In this document: positions 50,314-60,487 of the stretch, piece by piece
How positions within the stretch are numbered: the first letter of the stretch is position 1
Layout of the letters: the number at the start of each line of letters is the position of its first letter
DNA from: JAIBJN01 sp963775395
GTDB lineage: Bacteria; Actinomycetota; Thermoleophilia; Gaiellales; Gaiellaceae
Assembly: GCA_963775395.1 (NCBI GenBank)
Contig: CAVZIX010000020.1
Span: 248,001-312,000, forward strand
Direction of reading: 5' to 3'
Length of the DNA: 64,000 bases
Made by a program: the position numbers and the translations under genes
The notes under the pieces: model-generated
What the model was told of the DNA's origin: nothing
What the model saw: the letters and a program-made list of their open reading frames with translations, nothing else
Database searches by the model: none

Positions 50314-50691
50314 ATGGCACGGATTGCAGGCGTGAACATCCCGCTCAACAAGCGGGTCGAGGTCGGGCTCACCTACATCTACGGGGTGGGTGACTCCAAG
50401 GCGCGGCTGGTGCTCCAGCGCGCGGGCGTCGACCCGAACACCTACGTCAAGGACCTGACCGACGACGAGGTCCTCAAGCTGCGCGACGCCATCGACCAGG
50501 AGATGGTCGAGGGTGACCTGCGCCGCGACCAGTCGCAGAACGTCAAGCGCCTGATGGAGATCGGCGCCTACCGCGGGCTGCGCCACCGGCGCGGCCTGCC
50601 GGTCAACGGCCAGCGGACCAAGACCAACGGCCGCACCCGCAAGGGCCCGCGCAAGATGTCGATCGCCGGCAAGAAGAAGGTGAAGAAGTAG
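50314..50691 (+). CDS. rpsM: Ribosomal protein S13 (left arm)
   Basis: 125 residues, MARIAGVNIPLNKRVEVGLT, then IYGVGDSKARLVLQRAGVDP, RLMEIGAYRGLRHRRGLPVN, GQRTKTNGRTRKGPRK. Complete and uninterrupted. Its TAG overlaps the GTG of rpsK. Confidence 0.97.
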   Translation: MARIAGVNIPLNKRVEVGLTYIYGVGDSKARLVLQRAGVDPNTYVKDLTDDEVLKLRDAIDQEMVEGDLRRDQSQNVKRLMEIGAYRGLRHRRGLPVNGQRTKTNGRTRKGPRKMSIAGKKKVKK

Positions 50692-51089
50692 TGGCCCAGC
50701 AGAAGCCCGGGCGTCCCCGGGGCCGGCGCAAGGTACGCAAGAACGTCCCGTTCGGCCAGGCCCACATCAAGACCAGCTTCAACAACACGATCGTCGCCCT
50801 CACCGACCGCGAGGGCAACGTGATCGCGTGGGAGTCCGCCGGCGGCGCCGGCTTCAAGGGCTCGCGCAAGTCCACCCCCTTCGCCGCGCAGGTGACCGCC
50901 GACGCCGCGGCCAAGAAGGGCATGGAGCAGGGCCTCCAGAAGGTCGAGGTCTTCGTCAAGGGCCCCGGCTCGGGTCGCGAGACCGCGATCCGCTCGCTCA
51001 CGGCCGCCGGCCTCGAGGTCACCAGCATCCGCGACGTGACCCCGCAGGCCCACAACGGCTGCCGCCCCCGCAAGCGGAGGAGGGTCTAG
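50691..51089 (+). CDS. rpsK: Ribosomal protein S11 (left arm)
   Basis: GTG 50691, VAQQKPGRPRGRRKVRKNVP, then AHIKTSFNNTIVALTDREGN, SAGGAGFKGSRKSTPFAAQV, VFVKGPGSGRETAIRSL and TPQAHNGCRPRKRRRV. 132 residues, complete. Two bases before rpsD. Confidence 0.97.
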   Translation: MAQQKPGRPRGRRKVRKNVPFGQAHIKTSFNNTIVALTDREGNVIAWESAGGAGFKGSRKSTPFAAQVTADAAAKKGMEQGLQKVEVFVKGPGSGRETAIRSLTAAGLEVTSIRDVTPQAHNGCRPRKRRRV

Positions 51090-51091
51090 CC

Positions 51092-51712
51092 ATGGCGCGC
51101 GACGCAGGCCCCCAGTGCAAGCAGTGCCGCCGCGAGGGCCAGAAGCTGTTCCTCAAGGGCGAGCGCTGCCTCACCGACAAGTGCGCGATCGAGCGCCGCA
51201 ACTACCCGCCGGGCGACCACGGCCGTGGCCGCTCCCGCCAGTCCGAGTACCGCGTGCAGCTGCGCGAGAAGCAGAAGACGCGCCGCTACTACGGCGTGCT
51301 CGAGAAGCAGTTCCGCAACTACTACGCCAAGGCGTCGCGGCAGCCGGGCGTGACCGGCGAGAACCTGCTCCGCCTGCTCGAGTCCCGCCTGGACAACGTG
51401 CTCGTGCGGCTCGGCTTCGCCGCCTCGCGGCGCCAGGCCCGCCAGCTGATCCTTCACGGCCACTGGACCGTGAACGGCAAGCGGGTGGACATCCCCTCTT
51501 ACCAGGTGCGGTCCAACGACGTCATCGCCTTCAAGGCCGGCTCGGGATCGGAGCCCGTGGTGCGCGACGCCACGGAGCTCACCTCGGCCGTGCCGGCGTG
51601 GCTGCAGGCCGACCACGACGGACTTACGGCGAAGGTGCTCAGGCTGCCGGAGCGCGACGAGATCGCGACCCCGGTGCAGGAGCAGCTCATCGTCGAGCTC
51701 TACTCGAAGTAG
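51092..51712 (+). CDS. rpsD: Ribosomal protein S4 (left arm)
   Basis: 206 residues, MARDAGPQCKQCRREGQKLF with the zinc-type CxxC...C, KTRRYYGVLEKQFRNYYAKA, then the S4 RNA-binding domain RLDNVLVRLGFAASRRQARQ and LILHGHWTVNGKRVDIPSYQ. Complete. Four bases after its stop the sequence folds back on itself. Confidence 0.97.
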   Translation: MARDAGPQCKQCRREGQKLFLKGERCLTDKCAIERRNYPPGDHGRGRSRQSEYRVQLREKQKTRRYYGVLEKQFRNYYAKASRQPGVTGENLLRLLESRLDNVLVRLGFAASRRQARQLILHGHWTVNGKRVDIPSYQVRSNDVIAFKAGSGSEPVVRDATELTSAVPAWLQADHDGLTAKVLRLPERDEIATPVQEQLIVELYSK

Positions 51713-51720
51713 GACACGTC

Positions 51721-52325
51721 CTACTTCGGGTCAAGCTCGACGATGAGCTGTTCCTGCACCCGGGGTCGCGTTCGTCGCGCTCCGGCAGCCTGAGCACCTT
51801 CGCGGTGAGACCGTCGTGGTCGGCCTGCAGCCACGCCGGCACTGCCGATGTGAGCTCGGTTGCCTCGCGCATCACGGTCTCGGCTCTCGATCCGGCCTTG
51901 ACGGCGACGTCGTCGGACCGAACTCGATCCGGGGATGTTCACGCGCTTACCGTTCGCGTCCAGTGTCCGTGGAGGATCAGCTGGCCTGGCGCCGTCGAGG
52001 CGGCGAAGCCGAGCCGGACGAGCACGTTGTCGAGCCGGGTCTCGAGCAGGCGGAGCAGGTTCTCGCCGGTCACGCCCGACTGCCGCGACGCCTTCGAGTA
52101 GATCGTCGGAACTGCTTCTCGAGCACGCCGTGGTGCGGCGCGTCTTCTTCTTCTCGCGCAGCTGCACGCGGTACTCGGTCTGGCGCGAGGCCGCGGCCTT
52201 GGTCGCGGCGGGTAGTTGCGGCGCTCGATCGCGCACTTGTCGGTCGGGCAGCGCTCCCCCTTGAGGAACAGCTTCTGGCCCTCGCGGCGGCATTGCTTGC
52301 ACTGCGGGCCTGCGTCGCGAGCCAT
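51721..52325 (-). pseudogene. rpsD: Mirror copy of rpsD, frameshifted
   Basis: Copy of 51092-51712 in the right arm. MARDAGPQCKQCRREGQKLF starts at 52325; frame changes near 52210, 52130, 51960 and 51760. Complement-strand reading of the same gene. Confidence 0.9.
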
Positions 52326-52327
52326 GG

Positions 52328-52712
52328 CTAGACGCTCCACCTCTTGCGGGGGCGGCGGCCGTTGTGGGCCTGCGGCGTGACGTCACGGATGCAGGTGATC
52401 TCCAGACCGACGGCCGTGGGCGAGCGGATCGCGGTCTCGCGGCCCGAGCCCGGGCCCTTCGAACACCTCGACCTTCTGGAGGCCCTGCTCCATGGCGCTT
52501 CTTGACTGCGGCGTCGCGGTCCTGCGGCGAACGGGGTCGACTTGCGCGAGCCCTTGAAGCCGGCGCCGCCGGCGGTTCCCCGCGATCACGTCCCCTCCCG
52601 GTCGGTCGGCAACGATGTGTTCTGAAGCTTCTGATGTGCGCCTGGCCGAACGGGACGTTCTTCGAACTCTTTCGCGACCCGCCCCGGCGACGCCCGGGTC
52701 TCTGTGCGCCAT
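52328..52712 (-). pseudogene. rpsK: Mirror copy of rpsK, frameshifted
   Basis: Copy of 50691-51089 with indels near 52450, 52500, 52590 and 52680. Contains the end PQAHNGRRPRKRW-like and SRKSTPFAA. Artefact copy. Confidence 0.88.
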
Positions 52713-53080
52713 TACTTCTTCACCTTCTTCTTGCCCGCGATCGACGTCTTGCGGGCCCTTGCGCGTGCGGGCGTTCGTCTCGTCCGCTGGCCGTTGACCG
52801 GCAGGCCGCGACGGTGGCCGCCACCCGCTGGCGCCGATCTCCATCAGGCGCTTGACGTCCTGGGACTCGTAGCGGCGCAGGTCACCTCGACCCATCTCGT
52901 TGTCGATCACCTCGCGAAGCTTCACGACCTCGTCGTGGGTGAGGTCCTTCACGTCGGTGTTCGGGATCGACGCCGGCCCTCGTCACCACCACGCCTGGGA
53001 GTCGCCGACGCCGTAATGTAGGTCAGCCCGATCTCGACTCGCTTGTTGAGCGGGATGTTTATGCCTGCAATTCGCGTCAT
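52712..53080 (-). pseudogene. rpsM: Mirror copy of rpsM, frameshifted
   Basis: Copy of 50314-50691. Start MTRIAGINIPLNKRV at 53080, MEIGA at about 52840. Frame changes near 53000 and 52820. Artefact copy. Confidence 0.88.
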
Positions 53081-53084
53081 TTCG

Positions 53085-53199
53085 CTAGCCCTGCCTCTGC
53101 TTGTGACGGGGGTTCTGGCAGATCACGAGGACCGCGCCGTCGCGGCGAATTACTCTTGCACTTCTCCGCACGTGGCTTTACTGAGGCTCGGACCTTCAC
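53085..53199 (-). pseudogene. rpmJ: Mirror copy of rpmJ
   Basis: Copy of 50197-50310 from GTG 53199; one indel disturbs the KPMCEKC part. Artefact copy. Confidence 0.85.
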
Positions 53200-53278
53200 G
53201 TTCCGCTTTCTCTAGAACTTTCAAAGAGGTACGGCGCAGACCCAGAGACGGCTGAGCGCCAACGGTTGAATATAGCAA

Positions 53279-54073
53279 TCAGGCGGAGGCAGCAGGCGGC
53301 AGTGACTTTCCTCATCCGGTCCCTCGTAATTCCCCGCGGTAGGATCCGGGGGCCTGCGGCCATGATGGCCACCGTGTGCTCGAAATGTGCTGCGAGTGAG
53401 CCATCCTGGGCGTACACCGCCCACCCGTCTGAGCCCATTGGCGCGCCGGCCCCGCCGGCGTTTGACCGTCGGCTCACGGCCAGGACCATGCCTTCCTCGA
53501 GCGGGGCGCCCGGTCCCCGGGATCGCCGAAGTTGGGGATCTGGGGGTCCTCATGCATCGACCGGCCCACCCCGTGGCCCACCAGCGAGCGGATCACGGCG
53601 AAGCCGTCGGACCTCCGCCGGATTGGACCGCGTGCGAGACATCGCCCCAGCCCATTGCCAGGCCGGCGCTGCTCCACCGCGTCGTACAGCGAGGCGCAGA
53701 TCGAGGACGGCTCGGCGCTGGGTCACCCGGGTGATCTTCCGATCGGAAGGTGACCGCGGCGTCGGAGACCGGCGTCGAGCTCGACCCCCACGTCCACCGA
53801 CAGCACGTCGGCCGCGCTTGAGCGCGTAGGAGCCCGGGATGCCGTGGACCACGTCGACTTCGGCGAGGCGCAGATCGAGCCGGGGAAGCCCTTGTAGCCC
53901 TTGAACACCGGCTGGCCGCCCTGGGAGGGGACGGATCCGCTCGGCGGCCTCGTGAGCTCGCCGGTGGTGACGCCCGGGCGGGCCTTGAAGCGCAGCAGAC
54001 GGTGGGTCTTGGCCGGCGCCCGCCCCGAGGCGGCGATCTTGTCGATCTCCTCGGGGGTCTTGAGGATAACCAC
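53279..54073 (-). pseudogene. map: Mirror copy of map, frameshifted
   Basis: Copy of 49314-50114. GTG 54073, IKIAASGRAPAKTHRLLRFK restores the region disturbed in the left arm, so the two arms together give a better consensus. Artefact copy. Confidence 0.88.
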
Positions 54074-54741
54074 TAGAGCTCGGCCTCCAGGCGCAGCGTG
54101 GCCAGCGTGGCTCGGATGTGGCCGTTGACGTCGTCCTGGGGTGGCTCCCCGTCGAAGCGGCGCAGTAGGCCCTTCTCGTCGTCGTACTCGACCAGCGGGT
54201 AGGTCTGCTCGTGGTAGACCTCCAGCGGCTGGACGACGGTCTCCTCCTTGTCGTCGTCGCGCTGGATCAGCCGCGAGCCGTCCTGGTCGCAGACGTGCGG
54301 GTTGGAAAAATGAGCCTTCCAAGTGGTAGACGTGGCCGTTCTTCTTGCGGATGCACCGCCCGAGAGACGGCGCACCACCTCGTCGTCCTCCACCTCGAGG
54401 GCGGCGCGGCCGTGAGCTTTCGCTCGCGGCTGTCCCAGCGCCTCCTGAAGGGTGTCGGCCTGGCCGATAGTACGCGGGAAGCCGTCCAGCAGAAGCCGTC
54501 CCTCGGCCTCGCCTGAGTCCCAGCCGCTCCATGATCACGCGGCAGATCAGCTCGTCGGGGACGAGGTCGCCCTCGTCCATGTAGCCCTTGGCCTCCTTGC
54601 CCATAAGTTGCTCCTGCAGCTGCGGCGCGCAAGATGTCGCCGGTCGCGTAGTAGGGCAGGTCGAAGTGCGTCGACCAAGCGCTCGGCCTAGGTCCCCTGC
54701 CTGCGCCGGGACCCATGAGTATGAGATTCAGGCTCAGCCAC
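54073..54741 (-). pseudogene. adk: Mirror copy of adk, frameshifted
   Basis: Copy of 48639-49314. GKEAKGYMDEGDLVPDELIC and the end RATLATLRLEAEL are readable; indels near 54690, 54610, 54510 and 54310. Artefact copy. Confidence 0.88.
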
Positions 54742-54771
54742 AGGAAGAAATCGGAAGGGTGCGGCCGTAGA

Positions 54772-55617
54772 TTGCCGTCGCGACCGTGGCCTTGCGGTGC
54801 TGTGCGGAGCCATGTTCGTCAGCGCGATCGACATGACGATCGTCAACGTGGCCCTGCCGGAGATCTCTCGAGGACCTCGGCGCGGGGGTCGGCGAGCTCC
54901 AGTGGGTGCTCGACGCCTTCCTCGTCGCCTTGGCCGGACTCCTCCTCATGGGCAGCGGACTGGCCGACCGCTTCGGACGCAAGCGCGTCTTCCTAAGCGG
55001 GATGACGGCCTTCGGGGTGGCCTCGGTGCTGTGCGCGCTGGCGCCGACGCCGGAGGCGCTCATCGGTGCCCGAGCCCTGATGGGTGCGTCCCTGGCCTGC
55101 GTGGCATGCCGCCCGCCCTCTCCCTGATCGCGGTGATGTACCCCGCCGAGGACCGCCAACGGGCGCTTGGGGTGTGGGTGATCGTCGCCGCGATCGGGAT
55201 GGTGCTGGGCCCGGTGCTGGGCGGCCTGCTGGTCAGCGGCATCGGCTGGGAGGCCGTGTTCCTGGTCAACGTGCCTGTGGTAGCGGTGGTGGTGCCCGCC
55301 GGGCTGGCCTTCCTGCCCGAGTCCACCCGTCCCGGGGCGCCGCCGCTGGACCTGCCGGGCGTGGCGCTGTCGATCCTGGCCCTGGGCGCGATCGTCTTCG
55401 CCCTCATCGAGGCTCCCCAAGCCGGCTGGACCAGCCCGCTCGTGATCGCGATGGCGGCCCTGGGCCTGACCACCGGCACGCTGTTCGTGCGTGGCGAGCT
55501 GCGCCGCCGCGATCCGCTGTTCGACGTCCGGGTGCTGAGGCGGCCGGCGGTGGCGGCAGGCGCACTCAGGCTCACGTCCGCCTACTTCGCCTTCCTGGGC
55601 ACGCTGTACCTGTACGG
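54772..55617 (+). pseudogene. Mirror copy of the MFS transporter, better reading than the left arm
   Basis: Copy of 47768-48615. Long frames read VLCGAMFVSAIDMTIVNVAL, LLLMGSGLADRFGRKRVFLS, IGMVLGPVLGGLLVSGIGWE, AVFLVNVPVVAVVVPAGLAF and YFAFLGTLYL. These confirm a DHA2-type exporter with at least eight helices in the retained part. Stops at adapter. Confidence 0.88.
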
Positions 55618-55672
55618 CGATGCGATGGCTATGTTTTTTTTTTTTTGGGGGCCTGGCTCCGTTCGTATTGCT
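55618..55672. other. Nanopore adapter remnants, chimeric junction
   Basis: GCGATGCG and GGCTATG (also seen beside the adapter at 35673), a T run, a G run, then CTCCGTTCG and TATTGCT ending at 55672. The MFS copy ends on the left and a GH4 enzyme starts in mid-protein on the right. Confidence 0.9.
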
Positions 55673-56169
55673 CAGGCCACAGCCGCGCCTCGGAGGTCAT
55701 GGCGATCGAGACCCGCCTCCTCGGGATGTACCGCGACCCCGAGCTTCGTGAGAAGCCGGCCCTGCTCGCCGAGCGGGGCGGCGCGTACTACAGCGAGGCC
55801 GCGGCCGACCTCATCGGCTCCCTGCATGCCGGCACGGGCGATATCCAGGTCGTGGACACGACCAACCGCGGCGCGCTGGCCGGCCTGCCCGACGACGCCG
55901 TCGTGGAGGTGCCGGCGCGCATCGACCGTGACGGTGCCCATCCGCTGCCACAGGCACCGCTCGCACCGGAGATCCTCGGGCTCGTCCAGCACGCCAAGTC
56001 GTATGAGCGGCTCACGATCGAGGCTGCCCTGTCAGGCGATCGCAAGGTCGCGCTCCGTGCCCTCCTCGCGAACCCGCTCATCGGTCGGTATGCGCTGGCC
56101 TCGGAGCTGCTCGCGGCGCTCCTCGAGGCCAACCGCGCGCACCTGCCGCGGTTCTTCGCCGAACGATGA
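55673..56169 (+). CDS. Glycoside hydrolase family 4 (6-phospho-glycosidase), C-terminal part
   Basis: In-frame from the junction: VMAIETRLLGMYRDPELREK, ERGGAYYSEAAADLIGSLHA, GDIQVVDTTNRGALAGLPDD, VVEVPARIDRDGAHPLPQ and KSYERLTIEAALSGDRKVA to the stop at 56169. The GGAYYS helix and the VVDTxNxGxLxxLPxDxVVEVP motif are typical of GH4 enzymes, which cleave phospho-disaccharides using NAD and a metal. About 165 of some 440 residues; the catalytic Cys and His part is missing. A sugar ABC transporter lies downstream. Confidence 0.87.
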
Positions 56170-56208
56170 GCGGTCGCTCCACCCCGCGCTGTGCCTCGCC
56201 ACGGCGGC

Positions 56209-57265
56209 TCAGGCCCCGTATCGTCCCTCGGTACGGGCAGTCTCGACGAGCGCCATGATGTTCTCGTCGGGGTCTCATAGGGGAGCGCGCAGCCCGGCGA
56301 GAGGATGAAGCCGCCACCAGGGCCGAGCACCGGATGTCCTCCCTCACGGCCGCCCGCACCTGCGTCTACCGTGCCCGAGCGCGAGGACGGCGCTCGGATC
56401 GACCGTCCCCATGACTGCGGTGGACCCGCGGACCGCCGCCTTGACCGCGGCGCGGTCCACCTTGTAGTCGACCTCGAGCAGCTGGCTCCGGGTCGCGACC
56501 ATGTCGCCGACGATGCGTGTCGCGTCACCGCAGATATGCAGCGCGATCCGCGTGCCCTCGGCTGCCAGCGCGTCCACGACCTGGCGCTCGTACGGGAGCG
56601 CCCAGCGCCGGTACACCTCGGGCGAGCAGACGTCGGGGCCGGCGATCGACTCGCCCATCCCGGTCATGTGCGGCCCCGGCTGCCATGAGCGCGCGGCCGT
56701 ACGCGATGACCTGCTCGGTCGCGTACTCGAGGAGGCGGCTCGACGTACGGCTCCTTGTCCGGCTCCATGACCGCGATGAGCAGCTCCTCGATGCCGACGA
56801 TCTGCGTCGCGAGGCTGAACGGTCCCTGGTCGGCCTCCGCGAGCAGGAAAGCACCGATCGCCGACCCGGTCCGCTGATCGTGCGCGTCGCCTTCAGGAGC
56901 TCGGGGAGCATGCCGTCGGTGGTCGGGATCGATCGGCCGCGAGGTCGGTCGACGTCCTCGATCCGCTCGAGGGCCGGACCGGTCACCCACGGCGGCGACG
57001 TGTCCCCCTCGAACTCGACCCGACAGCCGACAGCGCTCGCGAGCGCGGCGACCCCGTTCTCGAGGTCGATGAGGTCGTGACCGTAGCGCTCCCAGGCGAC
57101 GACATGCGCCTCGGCCATCGCGTCGCCGTCGGTGCAGTACTCGCGCAGCGACATCCCGAGCGCCGCTGCCGCGGGCATGAAGTTCAGCAGGCCGACGGGC
57201 ACGCGGTCGGGCATACCGCCCGCGAGGACGGTCTCGCAGCGCTCGACCGCCGTCATCTCCGCCAT
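56209..57265 (-). CDS. Uroporphyrinogen-decarboxylase-family (MtaA/MtbA-like) protein, frameshifted
   Basis: ATG 57265, MAEMTAVERCETVLAGGMPD (57280 also possible), then RVPVGLLNFMPAAAALGMSL, LIDLENGVAALASAVGC, a frame change near 56890, then AEADQGPFSLATQI, CSPEVYRRWALPYERQVVDA, TRIALHICGDATRIVGDMVA and, after another change, GGGFILSPGCALPYETP. The HxC and later Cys are the zinc site of cobalamin-dependent methyltransferases in this superfamily rather than true HemE. It probably moves a methyl group from an unknown donor to a corrinoid protein. Divergent from the ABC transporter genes. Confidence 0.75.
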
Positions 57266-57412
57266 GGCCCGCCACTCCATCCCGAGCACGCGCACCGATG
57301 CTAGCTGCACCAGTCCCACGGCCAGCGTGCGAGCGGTGATGGGGACGGCCCCTCGACAGCGGCCCGCGCTCCTTGACGCGCCATCGACCGGGGGATTACG
57401 TTGCCCGGGACC

Positions 57413-57429
57413 CGCGACCCAGGGTCGCG
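57413..57429. promoter_or_regulatory. Operator-like palindrome between divergent genes
   Basis: CGCGACCC-A-GGGTCGCG, perfect 8-bp arms around one base, in the 230-bp gap between the URO-D-type gene and the sugar-binding protein gene. Its size and position suit a LacI- or GntR-type operator. No regulator gene is in the segment. Confidence 0.35.
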
Positions 57430-57495
57430 TGGCACGCCGGGCGACGGACGTACCGGGGTGGCCGGCCGTCCCGGTCGATCGTAGAGGAGGATGGG

Positions 57496-58443
57496 ATGGA
57501 CGCCAAGATGACGCGCGTGGCCATCGGTTGGCCGCGACTGCTCCTGGCGGGGTTGCCGGTGGCTGCGTCCGCCCAGGACGACGAATTGGTGTTCTACGTC
57601 GTGACCCACGGCTCCAGTCGGACCCGTACTGGATCCTCGTGAACGACGCCGCGATGCAGGCCGGCGAGGATCTCGGCGTCGAGGTCAACGTCTCGTTCGC
57701 CGCAACGACGTCGCGGTGCAGAAGGAGAACTTCAACGCCGCCATCGCCGCGGGCGCCGACGGCATCGCCGCCTCCAGCCCGGAGATCGGCGCCCTCGTCG
57801 AAGAGACGCAGGCCGCCCTGGCGGCCGGCATCCCCGTCGTCTTCATGGATACGGACGACAAGGACACCGGCCGTCTCGCGTACGTGGGCGCCGACCTCCA
57901 CGTCCTCGGGACGACGTGGGCCAACTACCTGATCGACAACGCGGGCCTCGCCGAGGGCGACTTCGTCTGGATGCCGGTCGAGGCGGTCGGGGCCGCGTAT
58001 CAGGTCCTCGAGACCGAGGCCATCGCCAGCGTCTTCGATCCGTTGGGCATCACGTACGAGGTCTTCGACGCCGGCGGCGATCCCGCGACGGCGCAAGCGA
58101 ACATGACCGACTACCTGACCGCCAACAGCGCGGACGTGGACGCGATCATCGGCCTCGGCGACCTCGTGATGGCGACGATCCGCCCAGCGTTCGACGCCGC
58201 TGGCGTCGCGCCTGGCTCGATCCCGGTCGTCGGCTGGGGCGGGACGGGCGAGACCGCTCAGGCGGTCAAGGACGGCTACGTCAACGTCGCCATCTGGGGT
58301 TACCCCGATGCCTCGGGCTACGACTCCGATCGTCCTCCTGAACAAGGCGGCGAACGGCCTGTCGATCGGGTACGACGTCCCGACCCAGACCCTCTACGAC
58401 GCGTCCACCGCGGACACCTACATCGAGCTGACCGTCGCAGTGA
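57496..58443 (+). CDS. Sugar ABC transporter substrate-binding protein (RbsB-like), frameshifted
   Basis: ATG 57496 after AGGAGG. A signal peptide (RVAIGWPRLLLAGLPVAASA) then DELVFYVVTHGSS, DPYWILVNDAAMQAGEDLGV, FNAAIAAGADGIAASSPEIG, GIPVVFMDTDDKDTGRLAYV, GADLHVLGTTWANYLI, VDAIIGLGDLVMATIRPAFD and IPVVGWGGTGETAQAVKDGY. This is the type I periplasmic-binding fold of ribose/rhamnose-type ligands. Frame changes near 57605, 57705 and 58320; the end near 58443 is an estimate. It feeds the permease downstream. Confidence 0.87.
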
Positions 58444-58495
58444 GTCGGGCCGATCAGGCCGGCGCGACCGCGCCCCTGATCGACGCGGCATCGGT

Positions 58496-58528
58496 CACTC
58501 GACCCAGGCGCGATGCCTGGGTCGAGTG
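58496..58528 (+). terminator. Perfect 14-bp stem-loop between binding protein and permease genes
   Basis: CACTCGACCCAGGC, loop GCGAT, GCCTGGGTCGAGTG. No T tract follows. At this position it is more likely an mRNA-stabilising or partial-termination hairpin that gives more binding protein than permease. Confidence 0.6.
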
Positions 58529-58566
58529 GCATGAGCGCCGGTGCGCCGTGACGACCGGCCGCCCGG

Positions 58567-59396
58567 GTGCGGCAGCAGGTCCTGACGCGCCCCGAGGTCA
58601 TCCCGATCGCGCTGCTCGTCGGCGCCTGGATCGTGCTGGCGTACTTCGAGCCGGCGTTCGTGTCGATCCGGAACGTCGTCGAACATGTTCGCGTTCATCC
58701 CGGAGTTCGGGATCATCGCCCTGGGCATGACGCTGCTCCTCACGGCCGGGATCTTCGACCTCTCGGTCGGCAGCGTGTTCGGCTTCGTCCCGCTCGTCAT
58801 GTACACGCTCGTCAACACGGCCGGCGTCGCGCCGGAGCTCGCCCTCGTCGCGGCCTCGGACTCGCGGTCCTCATCGGGCTCGCCAACGGCATCCTCGTCG
58901 CGAAGGTCGGCATCACCTCATTCCTCGTGACGCTCGGGATGGCGCTCTTCATCCGGGGCCTCGCGCTCTTCCTGTCGGAGGGCTTCCCGCAGAAGCCGCC
59001 CGCGGGCGAGTCGATCCTGGGAACGCTCCTGGCAGGCTCGATCCAGGTCGGGTCGTTCACGCTCTACGCGGGGCTCATCTGGTTCGCCGTGCTCGCCGTC
59101 GTCATGTGGTTCGTGCTCGACCGGGCGCCCGAGGGCAACTGGATCACCGCGACCGGCGGCAACGAACGAGCGGCCATCGCCCGCGGCGTGAACACCGCGA
59201 ACGTGAAGATCGGCCTCTTCGTGCTCAGCGCGCTCCTTGCCGGCTTCGCGGGCCTCATCAGCTCATGGCGGATCGACACCGCGTACGCGATCTCCGGGAC
59301 CGGCTACGAGCTGGAGGTCATCGCGATGTGCGTCGTCGGCGGGACGTCGCTCTACGGCGGTCGCGGGACGATCACTGAGCACATGCATGGGGTGAT
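58567..59396 (+). CDS. Sugar ABC transporter permease (RbsC-like), C-terminus lost, frameshifted
   Basis: GTG 58567, VRQQVLTRPEVIPIALLVGA, then FAFIPEFGIIALGMTLLLTA, GIFDLSVGSVFGFVPLV, AVLIGLANGILVAKVGITSF, LVTLGMALFIRGLALFLSEG, TATGGNERAAIARGVNTANV and ELEVIAMCVVGGTSLYGGRG. The EAA-like region GGNERAAIARG and the G(T/A)SLxGGRGT end are typical. Frame changes near 58680 and 58860. It is cut by the adapter before its last helices. No ATP-binding subunit lies between it and the binding protein. Confidence 0.87.
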
Positions 59397-59438
59397 AGCA
59401 ATACGTTTTTTTTTTTTTGTTGCTGACGACGTATTGCT
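59397..59438. other. Nanopore adapter pair, chimeric junction
   Basis: AGCAATACG, T run, GTTGCTGACGACG, TATTGCT. The permease stops on the left. Confidence 0.95.
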
Positions 59439-59500
59439 CAACTCCGTGGGGCGCATCCACGGCACACGCCGACGGTGTCGAAACCCCTCGCGTCGCATGC

Positions 59501-60487
59501 TCAGGCCCTGTCGAGCAGCAGGTCGGCCAGCCGCTCGTGGATCGGCAGGCCGGTCTGCTCGACGATCCACCCGAACTGGCCGACCGGGTTCACTTCGAGG
59601 AACACGTGCTCCCCATGGGCATCACGATGAAGTCGAGGCTGCCGAAGCACAGGTTCATGCGGCGCATCGACTCACCGATCTTCGTTGCGACTGTCGCATC
59701 GAGCTCGTGCACGAGATGGGGTGTGTTCACCAGGTCGTAGCGTCGCCAGTCCTTGGCCGCCACCGTGCTCTGCTGCGACTCGATGCGGCAGGCGAAGATC
59801 GTGCCGCCGACGTACGCCGCGCAACTCGAACGCCTTGTCGATGTACGGCTGGAAATACCCAGCGTAGCGACGAGGTTGTCACCCGCCTGGGCGCGCAGCT
59901 CACTCGCCGACACGACTTGGGAATAGAGCTCGGTGATGTGTCCGTGGACTTCGTGATGGGCCGAGATACGGCGTGAAGGGTTTGTAGACGATGTGGCCAC
60001 CGTGCACGTCGGCGAAGTCGGCGGCCGCCGAGAGATCGCACAGGTAGCGGGTGACCAGGCGTCGCCAAGCCGACCTGATCGGCGACGACGAGCTGCGTCA
60101 GCTTGTCCTCCCACATCGCCACACTCGTGGCCGAGGTTCACGCCGGAGCACCGCCGGCGTACTCGGTGCATCCCGCCACCCGCCGCGACAGCTCCAACCA
60201 TTGCGCCAGCACGAAGCGGAGCACGTCGCGTCACGCCGAATCGCATCGAGCCGGGGCTCGTGTGCGTTCGGCACGGTCGATCGCCACAGGAGAGCGGCGC
60301 TCACCTCGTCGGCCGAGATCGACGCGCATCGGGGTCGGGGACGCTCGGTGTGGAAGGGGACACCGATCCGAGCGTGCTCAAGAGGTCGCTGCATCGATGG
60401 TCACGACGTCGGCGCCACGGCACACGAGTGCTCGTCGAGGACGACGATCGTTGGATCTTCTCGATGTCCAGTCATGATCAGGATCAT
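59501..60487 (-). CDS. ATP-grasp ligase, RiPP maturase (MvdC/MvdD-like), frameshifted
   Basis: ATG 60487, MILIMTGHREDPTIVVLDE, then pieces ADVVTIDAAT, GGHIVYKPFTPYLGPS-like (from mixed frames near 59990), RTIFACRIESQQS-type residues, AAKDWRRYDLVNTPHLV, LDATVATKIGESMRRMNLCF, GSLDFIVMP, FLEVNPVGQFGWIVEQTG and LPIHERLADLLLDRA to TGA 59501. The LDFIV and FLEVNPxGQFGW motifs are the magnesium-binding end of ATP-grasp peptide ligases that make omega-ester or amide links in graspetides. Several frame changes. Its likely substrate is the short peptide gene just upstream (60626-60794). Confidence 0.75.

Larger units (their letters stand above)
51717..55617 (-). repeat. Right arm of a 3.9-kb inverted duplication (fold-back)
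   Basis: This stretch is the reverse complement of 47768-51716, with about 1-2 percent small indels and substitutions. The turn is GTAGGAC-AC-GTCCTAC at 51709-51724. All seven genes of the left arm recur in reverse order and orientation. The arms end at the same place in the MFS gene, each next to adapter-like sequence. This is what a template strand read straight on into its complement looks like, not a genomic duplication. Confidence 0.95.

Noticed and set aside
51717..55617. Second ribosomal-protein operon as a genuine gene duplication
   Set aside because: It is the exact inverse of the left arm with a 2-bp turn and shared end points, which indicates a fold-back read.
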